From NCBI RefSeq assembly GCF_037081835.1, contig NZ_CP146516.1, positions 2,583,501 through 2,647,500 of the forward strand: 64,000 nt of DNA, given 5' to 3'. Below are positions 18,511 through 27,382 of the stretch, piece after piece. This DNA is from Spirobacillus cienkowskii (GTDB taxonomy: Bacteria; Bdellovibrionota_B; Oligoflexia; Silvanigrellales; Silvanigrellaceae). The notes beneath the pieces are model-generated. The model worked only from the letters and a program-made list of their open reading frames with translations, searched no databases and was not told the origin of the DNA. The stretch's first letter is position 1. Every line of letters begins with the position of its first letter. The position numbers and the translations under genes are program-made.

Positions 18511-19281
18511 TTAGTTGTTTTTAATAAACTGCTCTGCAGCTTGAGCGATTGTCTCTTTTTTTATTTCACATGCATTTTCAATAAATTTTGACACACCACC
18601 CTTTTCTTTCATTTCTAACATAAATTTTTTCATTCTTCCAAATTGCTCTTTTTCTAGAGCACTGGTTTTCTGAAAATCACATTCTATCGCATTAATGACT
18701 TCATCACTAGGTAATTTTTTTTGTTCTGCCATCATCATCGAAATCATTGCGGTAAAAGCTCCAGTTCTATCGCGACCAACATCACAATGATATAAAAAAG
18801 AATTTTTTTGTATTAAATCATGCAAAGTTTCTGTAAAAAAAACACACATTGTTTCCTTAAATAAAGGGTCTTTCCATTTTTCAACTTTTTCGATATCTGA
18901 AATTTCAAATGTTGTATTTGGGTAATATCCATATAACTTTGTCCCATCCGATCTTTCACAAAAATAAGAGTGCGGATTCCAAGGGCTAAAATTTAAAGAA
19001 TAAATTTTTTGAGGATTATTAATTTTATCGCAACTCCATCCAGAAAAATATTTATTTGATCTGTAAATCAAGCCTGTTTGAAAGAGATCTTTTCCCATAC
19101 ATTGATTTAAACTTTGCGCAACGTCCCTAAAATTTAAACGGTAATCAAAAAAACCTTGCCATAAAAGTGGTTCATACTTATTTCTATCTTTGAAATAAAA
19201 ATAACGTATTACTAAATAACAGACTACAAATATAAAAATTACAGTTACAAATTTTAAAATTTTTCTTTTTTTATTTAGCAT
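18511..19281 (-). CDS. Membrane-anchored tyrosine/dual-specificity phosphatase-like protein
   Basis: A 256-residue protein with a basic N-terminus and one hydrophobic segment (about residues 9-28), then a soluble domain that should face the periplasm. The active-site loop HCDVGRDRTG matches the C-x5-R signature of the Y_phosphatase3/DSP-like tyrosine phosphatases, and an upstream FRDVAQSLN...GLIYRSNKY block matches that family's NFRDLGG...LYRS start. Substrates could be phosphotyrosine proteins or phosphoinositides; nothing here decides. It is between tRNA-Leu and trxB, in the same direction. Confidence 0.72.
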   Translation of the reverse strand: MLNKKRKILKFVTVIFIFVVCYLVIRYFYFKDRNKYEPLLWQGFFDYRLNFRDVAQSLNQCMGKDLFQTGLIYRSNKYFSGWSCDKINNPQKIYSLNFSPWNPHSYFCERSDGTKLYGYYPNTTFEISDIEKVEKWKDPLFKETMCVFFTETLHDLIQKNSFLYHCDVGRDRTGAFTAMISMMMAEQKKLPSDEVINAIECDFQKTSALEKEQFGRMKKFMLEMKEKGGVSKFIENACEIKKETIAQAAEQFIKNN

Positions 19282-19431
19282 GTGTTAATCTCACATAAAT
19301 GTTATATATTTATAATTTAATATTTATTTTTAAATAAAAATAAATATTAAAAAAAACATTCTCTTATGAATATTACTGATTATTTACTAGAAAAACAAGA
19401 AGGATTGAAATATCTGGAGAGATAAAAGAAA

Positions 19432-19518
19432 TGGTGCTCATGACCAGAATCGAACTGGTACACCCTTGCGGATACAGGATTTTAAGTCCTGTGCGTCTAC
19501 CTATTCCGCCACATGAGC
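19432..19518 (-). tRNA. tRNA-Leu (anticodon UAA), CCA encoded
   Basis: The minus strand folds into a class II tRNA: acceptor stem GCTCATG/CATGAGC, D-stem GCG/CGC, and anticodon stem CAGGA/TCCTG with loop CTTAAAA (anticodon TAA). A long variable arm (TATCCGCAAGGGTG) marks leucine, and the T-arm is ACCAG-TTCGATT-CTGGT. Discriminator A and a genomically encoded CCA (plus 19432-19434) complete it; the length is 87 bases. Confidence 0.95.
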
Positions 19519-19531
19519 ACACGTCAGTGTA

Positions 19532-19558
19532 CATATAGCATATGTTGCCGAATGACAA
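19532..19558 (-). promoter_or_regulatory. Possible promoter of tRNA-Leu
   Basis: On the minus strand TTGTCA (plus 19553-19558) is followed after 15 bases by TATATG (plus 19532-19537), ending 13 bases before the mature tRNA. The spacing is short for sigma70, so this is a moderate match. Confidence 0.4.
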
Positions 19559-19650
19559 GACTTCAAAGCATATTTACGCAAAAAAATTTTCATGCTAGCT
19601 TTGCGAAAGCATGATTAGTGGCCTTATTTCTTGTTTTGACAGAGGAAAAT

Positions 19651-20469
19651 ATGGAAATCACAGAAAAAAAACAAATTATTTATGCAGATGTTGCTAAAAA
19701 TATTTGCAATATCTACACCCAAAATTTACTAACAGGAAAAATTGCACTTGTAACAGGTGGCTCTAGGGGAATTGGTCGTGCAATTTCAATCGCTTTTGGC
19801 GCGCTGGGTGCAAAGGTAATCGTAAATTATGCCGGTAATTCTCAAGCCGCTGAGGAGGTTGTCACCGAAATTAAAAATAATGGGGGCATGGCAACATGTG
19901 TTAAATTCGACGTTTCCGATCACGCACTTGTGCAAGAAACAATGAAAGCGCTTGAAAAAGAACACGGCAGCATTGATATCCTTGTTAATAACGCAGGTAT
20001 TTCAAAAGATAATTTATTTGTAAAATTTAAAGAAGACGAATGGGATCAAACGTTAGATACAAACCTAAAGGGAGCATTCAACTGCTCTAAAGCAGTAACT
20101 ATGGGCATGATGAAAAAGAGATCTGGAAAAATTATAAATATATCATCGGTTATTGGTCTTACTGGGAATGCAGGACAATCCGCTTATGCAGCTAGCAAAG
20201 CAGGAGTCATCGGTTTAACAAAATCTCTCGCACGAGAATTGGCATCACGAAATGTTCAAGTGAATGCAATTGCTCCCGGTTATATTTCTACCGATATGAC
20301 AAACGCCTTAGACACTGCTGTTACCAACAAAATTATTGACTCCATACCAGCAGCAAAAATTGGTGACCCTCTAGAAATTGCAAGTGCCGCCGTATTTTTA
20401 GCAAGTCCAGCGGGAGCATATGTTACAGGGCAAACGTTAGCTGTCGATGGCGGCATGACGATGTGTTAA
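19651..20469 (+). CDS. fabG: 3-oxoacyl-ACP reductase FabG-like short-chain dehydrogenase
   Basis: A 272-residue SDR that should reduce 3-ketoacyl-ACP with NADPH in fatty acid elongation. The ATG at 19651 sits behind GAGGAAAAT; a GTG at 19618 is an unsupported alternative. The cofactor motif TGGSRGIGRAI, NNAG and the catalytic Ser...YAASKAG are present, and the closing AVDGGMTM is FabG-like. It has about 25 extra residues before the Rossmann fold compared with typical 245-residue FabG. No other fatty acid genes flank it, so a role in another ketoacyl pathway is possible. Its 3' end overlaps the convergent Sun-family methyltransferase by 33 bases. Confidence 0.85.
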   Translation: MEITEKKQIIYADVAKNICNIYTQNLLTGKIALVTGGSRGIGRAISIAFGALGAKVIVNYAGNSQAAEEVVTEIKNNGGMATCVKFDVSDHALVQETMKALEKEHGSIDILVNNAGISKDNLFVKFKEDEWDQTLDTNLKGAFNCSKAVTMGMMKKRSGKIINISSVIGLTGNAGQSAYAASKAGVIGLTKSLARELASRNVQVNAIAPGYISTDMTNALDTAVTNKIIDSIPAAKIGDPLEIASAAVFLASPAGAYVTGQTLAVDGGMTMC

Positions 20470-21840
20470 CACCGCAACAAACATAATATCTGCATTTTCA
20501 TGAGGAGATCCCAACATCTTTTGTTCAACCAATTTAAATTCTAAGTGATCTTTTAAAAACTGCTCAACTACAGCTTCATTTTCAAGGCAAGTCCAACTAC
20601 ATGTCGCATAAACAAGATGCGCACCTTTTTTTACCGCTTTGCTTGCACTTGATAATATTTTAACTTGAAGATCATGAAATGTCTGTAAATTTTTAAGAGA
20701 CACTTTGTATTTAACATCAGGACTTCTTCTTAACGTGCCCAAAGAAGAACACGGAGCATCCACAAGCACCCAATCAAAACCACCATTTGCATGAATTTCT
20801 GGTGCAAATTGCGGCGGCTCCATTCCATCCCAATAGACAGTACGAACATTAAAAAAATTAGCTTTACGCGCACGTTGTTTAATTTCATTTAATTTGTACT
20901 CTCGAATGTCAGAAGCATAAATTATCCCAGTGTTATTGAGCAAACTAGCGATTTGAATTGTTTTACCACCGCCACCGGCGCAAGCATCCCAAACTTTTTG
21001 TCCTAATTTCACGTTTACATGCTGTCCAATTAGCTGGCTTGCATAATCTTGCACCTCAAAATCACCCAATCGGTAAGAATCTAATTCAGAAAAATTTATT
21101 TTCTCAGAAAAAATTTTTATAGAATTTTTATTCTTTATTTCAAATAAATAATTTTTTTTAACAAGACCTTGCTCAACTCTATTTAAATTCTTTAAATTAT
21201 TAAGTCTAAGCCAAACAGGTGGACGAGTATCTAAATAATTAAAAAAATAATCTTGTGTTTTTCTATCCCAATTAGAAAAAAGAATTCTTTCTTGTAGTAA
21301 TTCTAAAAAATAAAAAGGAATACTATAAAACAAACACTGATTTTGTAGTTCTTTATTAGAAGTAAAGTAGTTTATTAAAGATTCAAAAATATTTTTTCTA
21401 ATTGAATAATCTTCAATGTTCAAATTAAAATAATTTTCATCAAAAAAATTTTGTTCTTTTTTGTATAAATAACGTAAAAATATCCAAACAAAAAATTTTT
21501 CTTTATTAACTGAACGCAAATTTTCTAACACAGAATTTAAATTACTAAATTTTAATTTAAAATTTATAATAAAGACACTTAACTCTGAAAGAGGTATTTT
21601 ATTTTCAAAAAATTCTTCACAAAACAAAGCAAAATAACTATGGCGTAAACCCGCAAAAAAATACTCACTATACCAACGCCTATCACGGCTACCAAACTTT
21701 GTGTTTTGTGCTAATTCTTTTGCTAGCCATTTATCCATTTGCGCAAGTTCATTACCTGCAAAAGCTAAATTCCACAACCGATATAAATGCTGATAACGCC
21801 CAGCATGCATTTTTAACGATGATTTTAATCCATCGGGCAT
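20437..21840 (-). CDS. RsmB/NOP2/Sun-family rRNA m5C methyltransferase
   Basis: A 467-residue SAM-dependent RNA cytosine-C5 methyltransferase. The catalytic part shows the SAM site WDACAGGGGKTIQIA, the DAPCSSLGTLRR motif and the catalytic-cysteine motif YATCSW, the two-cysteine mechanism of the family. RsmB proper acts on C967 of 16S rRNA. The N-terminal 220 residues are weakly conserved, Phe/Asn-rich and probably correspond to the NusB-like region, but this is not certain. Its Shine-Dalgarno (GAGGAA) is embedded in the end of der, so translation is coupled to that gene. Confidence 0.85.
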   Translation of the reverse strand: MPDGLKSSLKMHAGRYQHLYRLWNLAFAGNELAQMDKWLAKELAQNTKFGSRDRRWYSEYFFAGLRHSYFALFCEEFFENKIPLSELSVFIINFKLKFSNLNSVLENLRSVNKEKFFVWIFLRYLYKKEQNFFDENYFNLNIEDYSIRKNIFESLINYFTSNKELQNQCLFYSIPFYFLELLQERILFSNWDRKTQDYFFNYLDTRPPVWLRLNNLKNLNRVEQGLVKKNYLFEIKNKNSIKIFSEKINFSELDSYRLGDFEVQDYASQLIGQHVNVKLGQKVWDACAGGGGKTIQIASLLNNTGIIYASDIREYKLNEIKQRARKANFFNVRTVYWDGMEPPQFAPEIHANGGFDWVLVDAPCSSLGTLRRSPDVKYKVSLKNLQTFHDLQVKILSSASKAVKKGAHLVYATCSWTCLENEAVVEQFLKDHLEFKLVEQKMLGSPHENADIMFVAVLTHRHAAIDS

Positions 21841-21846
21841 AAAACA

Positions 21847-23352
21847 TTATTCCTCAGAATCATCATCATAAAATTCAATATCAGAAGCATCCAATTGCTT
21901 TAAATCATCAAAAGACACAGAACGAATGTCATCATCATAATTGCGATCTTTGTGAAAACGCGCGCCTGTAGATTTTTTATTACGCTCACCATTTTCATCA
22001 AGCGGAGAACGGGTTCTTTCTCTAAAAATAATAGAAACTGGAATATCCTTATAACCAAACGCTTCACGAAATGAATTTTCAACGTAACGTTTATAACTAA
22101 AGTGTAAATCTTTAGGATGAGAACAAAAAATTATAAAACGAGGGGGATTCACGCCCACTTGTGTTGCATAAAAAAACTTAACTCTTTTAGATTTATTTTT
22201 AATTAAAGGTGGTGTGTGCTTTAATAAAATTTCTTTTAATACATTGTTAACTTGCGATGTAGAATTTCTTTTTGCACTTTGATCATACAAATCAAGGCAC
22301 ATTGGTATTAATTTACTCACGCGCAAATTTTCGAGTGCACTGACAAAAACTATTGGTGCATAGCGCAAATACTTTAAATCTAAATGAAGTTTTTCAGTAA
22401 ATTCTGCAACTGTTTTTGAGGTTTTATCTTTAATCAGATCCCATTTGTTCACTACAATTAAAATTGGCTTGCGAAGTTCAAATGCAAAGCCAGCAACACG
22501 GGCATCGCCATCTGTTGCGCCATCTTCAGCATTAATTACTAAAATAGACACATCAGCGTCTTCTAAACAAGCCACACTTCTAAAAGCAGAAAATTTTTCG
22601 AGCTTATCGGCCATTCGGCTCTTTCTTCGAATTCCTGCAGTATCTATAACTTTTAACTGTCTGCCATGATATTTAATAAGAACATCAACAGCATCACGAG
22701 TTGTTCCCGGTCTTTCATCAACTATAGAACGAGCTTCTCCTACCAATCGATTTAAAATAGACGATTTGCCTACATTTGGACGACCAATAATGGAGAGTTT
22801 AATTGGTGGGTTAGCAGGATCTTCGCTTTTATCTTTAGGATAGTTTGAAAATATTTCTGTTGCAGCGTCCAAAAGATCGCTAATTCCTCTATTATGTTCA
22901 GCGCTTACAGGAAAAATCTTTTGCACTCCAAGTTTTCTAAACTCTTCCATAAAAATATCATCTTTTGGCAAATCACATTTGTTAACGCAAACAACGAAAT
23001 TTTTTTCTGACTTTCTTAACCTTTTAATAAGTTCATTATCAATTGGATGAATTCCTTCGCGGCCATCAACCACAAAAATAACTGTTTCAGCTTCTTCAAT
23101 GGCCATTTCAGCTTGCTCAACCAACTGAATTTTAATGTTATCTCTAGAAGTTGGCTCAAACCCTCCCGTATCACACAAATAAAAACTTTCTCCATTGTGT
23201 TCTGCTCTGCCAAAAATGCGATCCCTTGTAACCCCTGGTTCGTCATGTACTAAACTTTTTCTCTGACGTATTATACGGTTGAACAAAGAGCTTTTCCCAA
23301 CGTTAGGACGTCCTACTAAGGCAACCAATCGAGTGTAAGTTCTGAGAGTCAT
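21847..23352 (-). CDS. der: Ribosome biogenesis GTPase Der (EngA)
   Basis: A 501-residue double-GTPase needed for 50S assembly. G domain 1 begins at about residue 10 with [18 protein letters not shown] and NKCD. G domain 2 begins near 190 with [18 protein letters not shown] and NKWD. A KH-like domain follows, and the end is an acidic Asp/Glu-rich tail. The length is close to the family norm, slightly long. It is divergent from the tRNA nucleotidyltransferase gene and leads into the rRNA methyltransferase gene, so the pair is a ribosome-maturation unit. Confidence 0.96.
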   Translation of the reverse strand: MTLRTYTRLVALVGRPNVGKSSLFNRIIRQRKSLVHDEPGVTRDRIFGRAEHNGESFYLCDTGGFEPTSRDNIKIQLVEQAEMAIEEAETVIFVVDGREGIHPIDNELIKRLRKSEKNFVVCVNKCDLPKDDIFMEEFRKLGVQKIFPVSAEHNRGISDLLDAATEIFSNYPKDKSEDPANPPIKLSIIGRPNVGKSSILNRLVGEARSIVDERPGTTRDAVDVLIKYHGRQLKVIDTAGIRRKSRMADKLEKFSAFRSVACLEDADVSILVINAEDGATDGDARVAGFAFELRKPILIVVNKWDLIKDKTSKTVAEFTEKLHLDLKYLRYAPIVFVSALENLRVSKLIPMCLDLYDQSAKRNSTSQVNNVLKEILLKHTPPLIKNKSKRVKFFYATQVGVNPPRFIIFCSHPKDLHFSYKRYVENSFREAFGYKDIPVSIIFRERTRSPLDENGERNKKSTGARFHKDRNYDDDIRSVSFDDLKQLDASDIEFYDDDSEE

Positions 23353-23489
23353 TTTATTATGATCCTGTTTCTATCTTTTAAAATATGCTAGAAAATGTTT
23401 AAGATGCTGAAATCCTTAAATTATCACTACGGCGAAAAATAGGGTAAAAGCAGGCATCATAGCCAATCACCTTGCATAACGGAAAATCA

Positions 23490-24842
23490 GTGAAACATAA
23501 AGTTATTTTTAAAAATAAGAAATTTTCTCCTTACTCAAGCGTACGTAAATCAAAAATTTATATAGCTGCTAAACAAATATGTGCAATTCTTCAAAAAAAT
23601 AAATTTGACGCATATATTGTTGGAGGAGCAATCAGAGACCTATATATCAGACCAAATGTTGTGCCTAAAGATCTCGACATTGCAACATCAGCCAACCCAA
23701 ATGATGTTCATAAAATTTTTAAAAGCTCAAAATTTGTTGGCGAAGCATTCGGTGTTTGCCTTGTAAATTTAAATAATTTACAATTTGAAGTGACAAGTTT
23801 TAGAAAGGAAGGGAAATATATAAATAAAAGAAAACCCGAAAATATATCTAAAGGAACATTTTTAGAAGACTCAAATAGAAGAGATTTTACTATAAATTCT
23901 TTATACTATGATCCTATAAAAAAATTAATTATTGATCCACATAATGGAATAAATGATATTAAAAACAAAATCATTCAATGCGTTGGTAATCCTAACGATA
24001 GATTTCAAGAAGATGTTCTTAGAATACTTAGAATGATTAGATTTGCAGCAAATCTCAATTTTAACATTTCTAAGGAATCCTTACAGGCAGCTAAAAAGGA
24101 AATAAAAGAAATTGTTCATTTGAGTAAAGAAAGAATTTTACTTGAATTTCAAAAAGTAAAAATTGGTCGATTTTTTTACTTTATAGATAACATTCATAAT
24201 ATGTTTGAAATAAAAAATTTATTTTATTTAAATAATAGTTTTAATTTTTTAGTAAAATCTAACAATAATGATAATAAGTTATCATTAGAAAAAATAAAAA
24301 TTGGCACCCAATTTAATTTTTTTAATTTTTTTAAAACTTTATTATTTAAATATGAAGTTAAAAAAAATCATAAAGATGATTTTATTAATGTAATAGATTC
24401 TTGGCCGATTAGTATTGATGATAAAAAAATATGTCTACTTTTTTTTAAATGCATATATATAAAAGAATTTTTTCCAGAAAAAACTGATGTTGAACTAATA
24501 GATTTTATTTTTTTTGAAAAAATTTATATAATTAATGAAATTTGTAAAAATATTTCTTATGGTGTATTGACCAATTTATCCATATTTATAAAAGATAGCT
24601 TACTTAGTGAAACTCTTTATAAATTTATAAATATTAAATCTAAACAAAAGTCTCTATTCATCAACTCGTCAGAGGTTGTATCGTACATTGAAAAAAACAA
24701 GATAAATAAAAAATACATTGCCACTACATTAAAATACATGCAGTATATTTATTTAAAAAAAGGTTATATTCCAAAAATAGAAAGCGCATTGTCTTTTAAG
24801 AAAGATTTTTTTATTGAGTACTTTAGTATAAAAAATAAATGA
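23490..24842 (+). CDS. tRNA nucleotidyltransferase / poly(A) polymerase family protein
   Basis: About 450 residues of the class II nucleotidyltransferase superfamily, which add CCA to tRNA or A-tails to mRNA. Visible motifs are YIVGGAIRDLYI, the metal-binding DLDIATSA, RRDFTINSLYY and the RNA-binding block RFQEDVLRILRMIRFAANL. The GTG at 23490 has GGAA five bases upstream; a TTG at 23472 is an in-frame alternative. The C-terminal half is extremely Lys/Asn/Phe/Ile-rich and has lost recognisable motifs. RFxED with LRxxRFA fits PcnB as well as CCA enzymes. Both tRNAs in this window encode CCA, which makes poly(A) polymerase or CCA repair plausible. Confidence 0.8.
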   Translation: MKHKVIFKNKKFSPYSSVRKSKIYIAAKQICAILQKNKFDAYIVGGAIRDLYIRPNVVPKDLDIATSANPNDVHKIFKSSKFVGEAFGVCLVNLNNLQFEVTSFRKEGKYINKRKPENISKGTFLEDSNRRDFTINSLYYDPIKKLIIDPHNGINDIKNKIIQCVGNPNDRFQEDVLRILRMIRFAANLNFNISKESLQAAKKEIKEIVHLSKERILLEFQKVKIGRFFYFIDNIHNMFEIKNLFYLNNSFNFLVKSNNNDNKLSLEKIKIGTQFNFFNFFKTLLFKYEVKKNHKDDFINVIDSWPISIDDKKICLLFFKCIYIKEFFPEKTDVELIDFIFFEKIYIINEICKNISYGVLTNLSIFIKDSLLSETLYKFINIKSKQKSLFINSSEVVSYIEKNKINKKYIATTLKYMQYIYLKKGYIPKIESALSFKKDFFIEYFSIKNK

Positions 24843-24855
24843 TGGAGAGTACATT

Positions 24856-25638
24856 ATGAAATTATTAACTATATTATTAGCTAGTTTATTTTTACATTTC
24901 AATGCTATATCAACAGAGCTCATTTATATTGACTATCAACATAGACCTCCTTTCTTTGAAAATAATCTTAGCACAAATAAAATTGAATCAGGAATACTAT
25001 ATAAACTTAGTAAAAGAATTCTCGATAAAACAAAAATCAATGTAGAATTTATTGAAACACCTTTACCCAGAACAATTACTAAAATGAAAGAAAAAAAAGA
25101 ACGTGTTTGTATATCCTACGCGCTTTTTGATGCTGCAAGAAAAGAATTTGGAAATTATAGCAATCCATATTACAAAGAAAAAAGAAACGTAATAGTGTTT
25201 AGAAAAAAAGATAAAAGATTTAAAAATAATAAATCAATTAAAGACCTACTTAAAAACGAACCCGTTTCATTTTTAGTTAAAAGAGGTTATTCATATGGCG
25301 CTTATGTTGACGATATCCTTCAAAAATTTAAAAATTATGACAGAAACGATAACTATAACAACGAATCATTGTTTAATAATCTTTTTATAACATATCTTGA
25401 CAATGCAGGAATGCTAAAACAAATTGAAATGTCTCGATCAGATTACATGCTTATTTCTTTAACTGAATATGAATATTTAGAAAATCAATACAAATCAATT
25501 ACAAAAAACTTAAGCTATAGATTTATTAGTGATATGCCAGAAGGGAATAAAAGATACTTTTTATGCTCAAAAAATATCGAAGAAGAAACTATAGAAGTCA
25601 TTAACAAAGCAATAAAAAGTACAGTTGGTAAAATTTAA
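24856..25638 (+). CDS. Periplasmic solute-binding protein family 3-like
   Basis: A 260-residue protein with a clear Sec signal (MKLLTILLASLFLHFNAIS, cleavage expected near residue 19-20). The mature part resembles the amino-acid-binding SBP_bac_3 fold in size and in segments such as PPFFENN...GILYKLSKRIL and the central ISYALFDAARKE...YYKEKRNVIVF, where a hinge is expected. No ABC permease or ATPase gene is adjacent, so it may act as an orphan binding or sensory protein. It begins 13 bases after the nucleotidyltransferase gene and is convergent with the P5C dehydrogenase gene. Confidence 0.65.
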   Translation: MKLLTILLASLFLHFNAISTELIYIDYQHRPPFFENNLSTNKIESGILYKLSKRILDKTKINVEFIETPLPRTITKMKEKKERVCISYALFDAARKEFGNYSNPYYKEKRNVIVFRKKDKRFKNNKSIKDLLKNEPVSFLVKRGYSYGAYVDDILQKFKNYDRNDNYNNESLFNNLFITYLDNAGMLKQIEMSRSDYMLISLTEYEYLENQYKSITKNLSYRFISDMPEGNKRYFLCSKNIEEETIEVINKAIKSTVGKI

Positions 25639-25648
25639 TCGTTATTTA

Positions 25649-27253
25649 TTATTTCATTTTTTCAAATACAGAAGATGTTGTTGTAAAAGTATTTCTTCTT
25701 GTAATAGTACCTTGAGAAATAAAATTTAGTAGATACCATTTTCCGCCTGCTTTACCATTTGTCCCGCTAGCTCCATCGCCACCAAAAGGCTGCATGTTAA
25801 CAATTGCTCCTGTCGTTTTTCTATTAACATAAAAATTACCTGCTAATTGACTCAATAAAGGCACCGATTTTTCTAAAAAATATTCATTTCGACTCACAAC
25901 ACTACCTGTTAATCTATAATTATGTTGAGAAATTATTGATAATACATCTTCAAATTTTTTATAAGTTCTAACAGCCACTACGGGACCAAAAATTTCTTCC
26001 GATAATAATTCATGTTTATCTGCATAAATTTCAATAATAGTTGGATATACATAGTATCCATTTGACTTATCGTAATTACCGCCACAAATAATTTTACAAT
26101 TTTTATCTTTTTTTGCTCTATCAATATATCCAGTTATTTTATTAAATTGTCTTTCATTGATAACGGGTCCAACATCACATTTTCTATCAATAGAATTACT
26201 GATAACTAAAGAATTAGCTTCATTTAATAATGCAGTTTTAAGCCCTGACCAAGCCATTTCATCCACTAATACAACACTATTAGCAGAACACTTTTGACCA
26301 CTTCTCCCAAAAGCGCCTTGCACAATACATCTAGCGGTTTCAACAAAATCAAGATCACTATCAGCAACTAAAAAATCTTTTCCACCAGTTTCTGCAATAA
26401 AGCGTGGAAAATTGTTTCTCGAGTACTCTGTATTAAATAAATAATTGCCAAATGCTCTGGCAGTTAAAAAACTGCCTGTAAAATTTAATGCAGTCAGCTC
26501 TGGATGGGTTAGAATTGAAGGCAAACAAAGCTTTCCTTCTCCTGTAATCATATTAATAACTCCAGGTGGAAAACCCGCTTCTTCAAGTGCCAACATCAAC
26601 ATAAAGCCGCTCATCACCGCATCTTCAGATGGTTTCCAAACCACAGTATTCCCTGTTAACGCCATAACAAGAGGTAAGTGATAACCAATTGCCTGTGGAA
26701 AATTAAATGGAGTTACAGCACAGGTAAAGCCTTTCAATGGTCGCAATTTTAATTGGTTGGTCTCTCCCCAACCATCACCCAATTGTTCTGCAAGTAATTC
26801 TGCATAAAAATAATTATTAAATCTTACAAAATCCATAAGCTCTGCCCATTCAACGTATGTTTCATAGGCGTTATAACCACATTCTACGCTAGATACAGCA
26901 CAAAGCTCATACTTCCATTTTAGCAAAACATTTTCTAAATCTCTAAATTTTTGAATTCTTGTTTCTGGACTTAAACGCGACCATTGTTCTTTTGCACTCA
27001 GCGCAGCTTCTATTGCTAATTGCGAATGAGAACTATCCGCTTGTTGATAACTACCAAGTATTTCACCATTAGAAGGATTTAAGTTTTTAATTTTTGCATT
27101 TGAAAAAACATTTTTTCCATTAATAACCATTGGAATATCAATATTTTTAGGTATTTTTTTAACAGATTCTGAATATTTTAGCCATTCAGCATCAATCTCC
27201 CTAGGGTTAATAATCATTTCGTTAGACGGAATTTTCAATGATAGTTTATGCAT
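25649..27253 (-). CDS. L-glutamate gamma-semialdehyde (P5C) dehydrogenase
   Basis: A 534-residue aldehyde dehydrogenase of the ALDH4/RocA class, oxidising glutamate-5-semialdehyde to glutamate with NAD in proline and arginine breakdown. Visible motifs are the NAD-site VVWKPSEDAV, the catalytic base segment FIAETGGKD and the nucleophile in GAFGRSGQKCSAN. The QGQ/SGQKCSA form and the length of about 530 separate it from generic ALDHs, and no PutA proline dehydrogenase domain is attached. It lies 129 bases downstream of a KamA-family gene in the same direction, which hints at an amino acid catabolic unit. Confidence 0.88.
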   Translation of the reverse strand: MHKLSLKIPSNEMIINPREIDAEWLKYSESVKKIPKNIDIPMVINGKNVFSNAKIKNLNPSNGEILGSYQQADSSHSQLAIEAALSAKEQWSRLSPETRIQKFRDLENVLLKWKYELCAVSSVECGYNAYETYVEWAELMDFVRFNNYFYAELLAEQLGDGWGETNQLKLRPLKGFTCAVTPFNFPQAIGYHLPLVMALTGNTVVWKPSEDAVMSGFMLMLALEEAGFPPGVINMITGEGKLCLPSILTHPELTALNFTGSFLTARAFGNYLFNTEYSRNNFPRFIAETGGKDFLVADSDLDFVETARCIVQGAFGRSGQKCSANSVVLVDEMAWSGLKTALLNEANSLVISNSIDRKCDVGPVINERQFNKITGYIDRAKKDKNCKIICGGNYDKSNGYYVYPTIIEIYADKHELLSEEIFGPVVAVRTYKKFEDVLSIISQHNYRLTGSVVSRNEYFLEKSVPLLSQLAGNFYVNRKTTGAIVNMQPFGGDGASGTNGKAGGKWYLLNFISQGTITRRNTFTTTSSVFEKMK

Positions 27254-27382
27254 CTGTCTACCCTTAAAGGTGAAATGTTTTAAATGATTCGAACTGTTCT
27301 TTAATATAACAAGTGAAAAAAGTTCACAAGATTGTTTGATTATTTAAATTTTACATTTCAGTTATTATATTTAAAAAAATTT

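Noticed and set aside
19319..19348. A perfect 13-bp palindrome made only of A and T between tRNA-Leu and the phosphatase gene
   Set aside because: A stem without G or C is weak and expected by chance in such AT-rich DNA, so it was not called a terminator.
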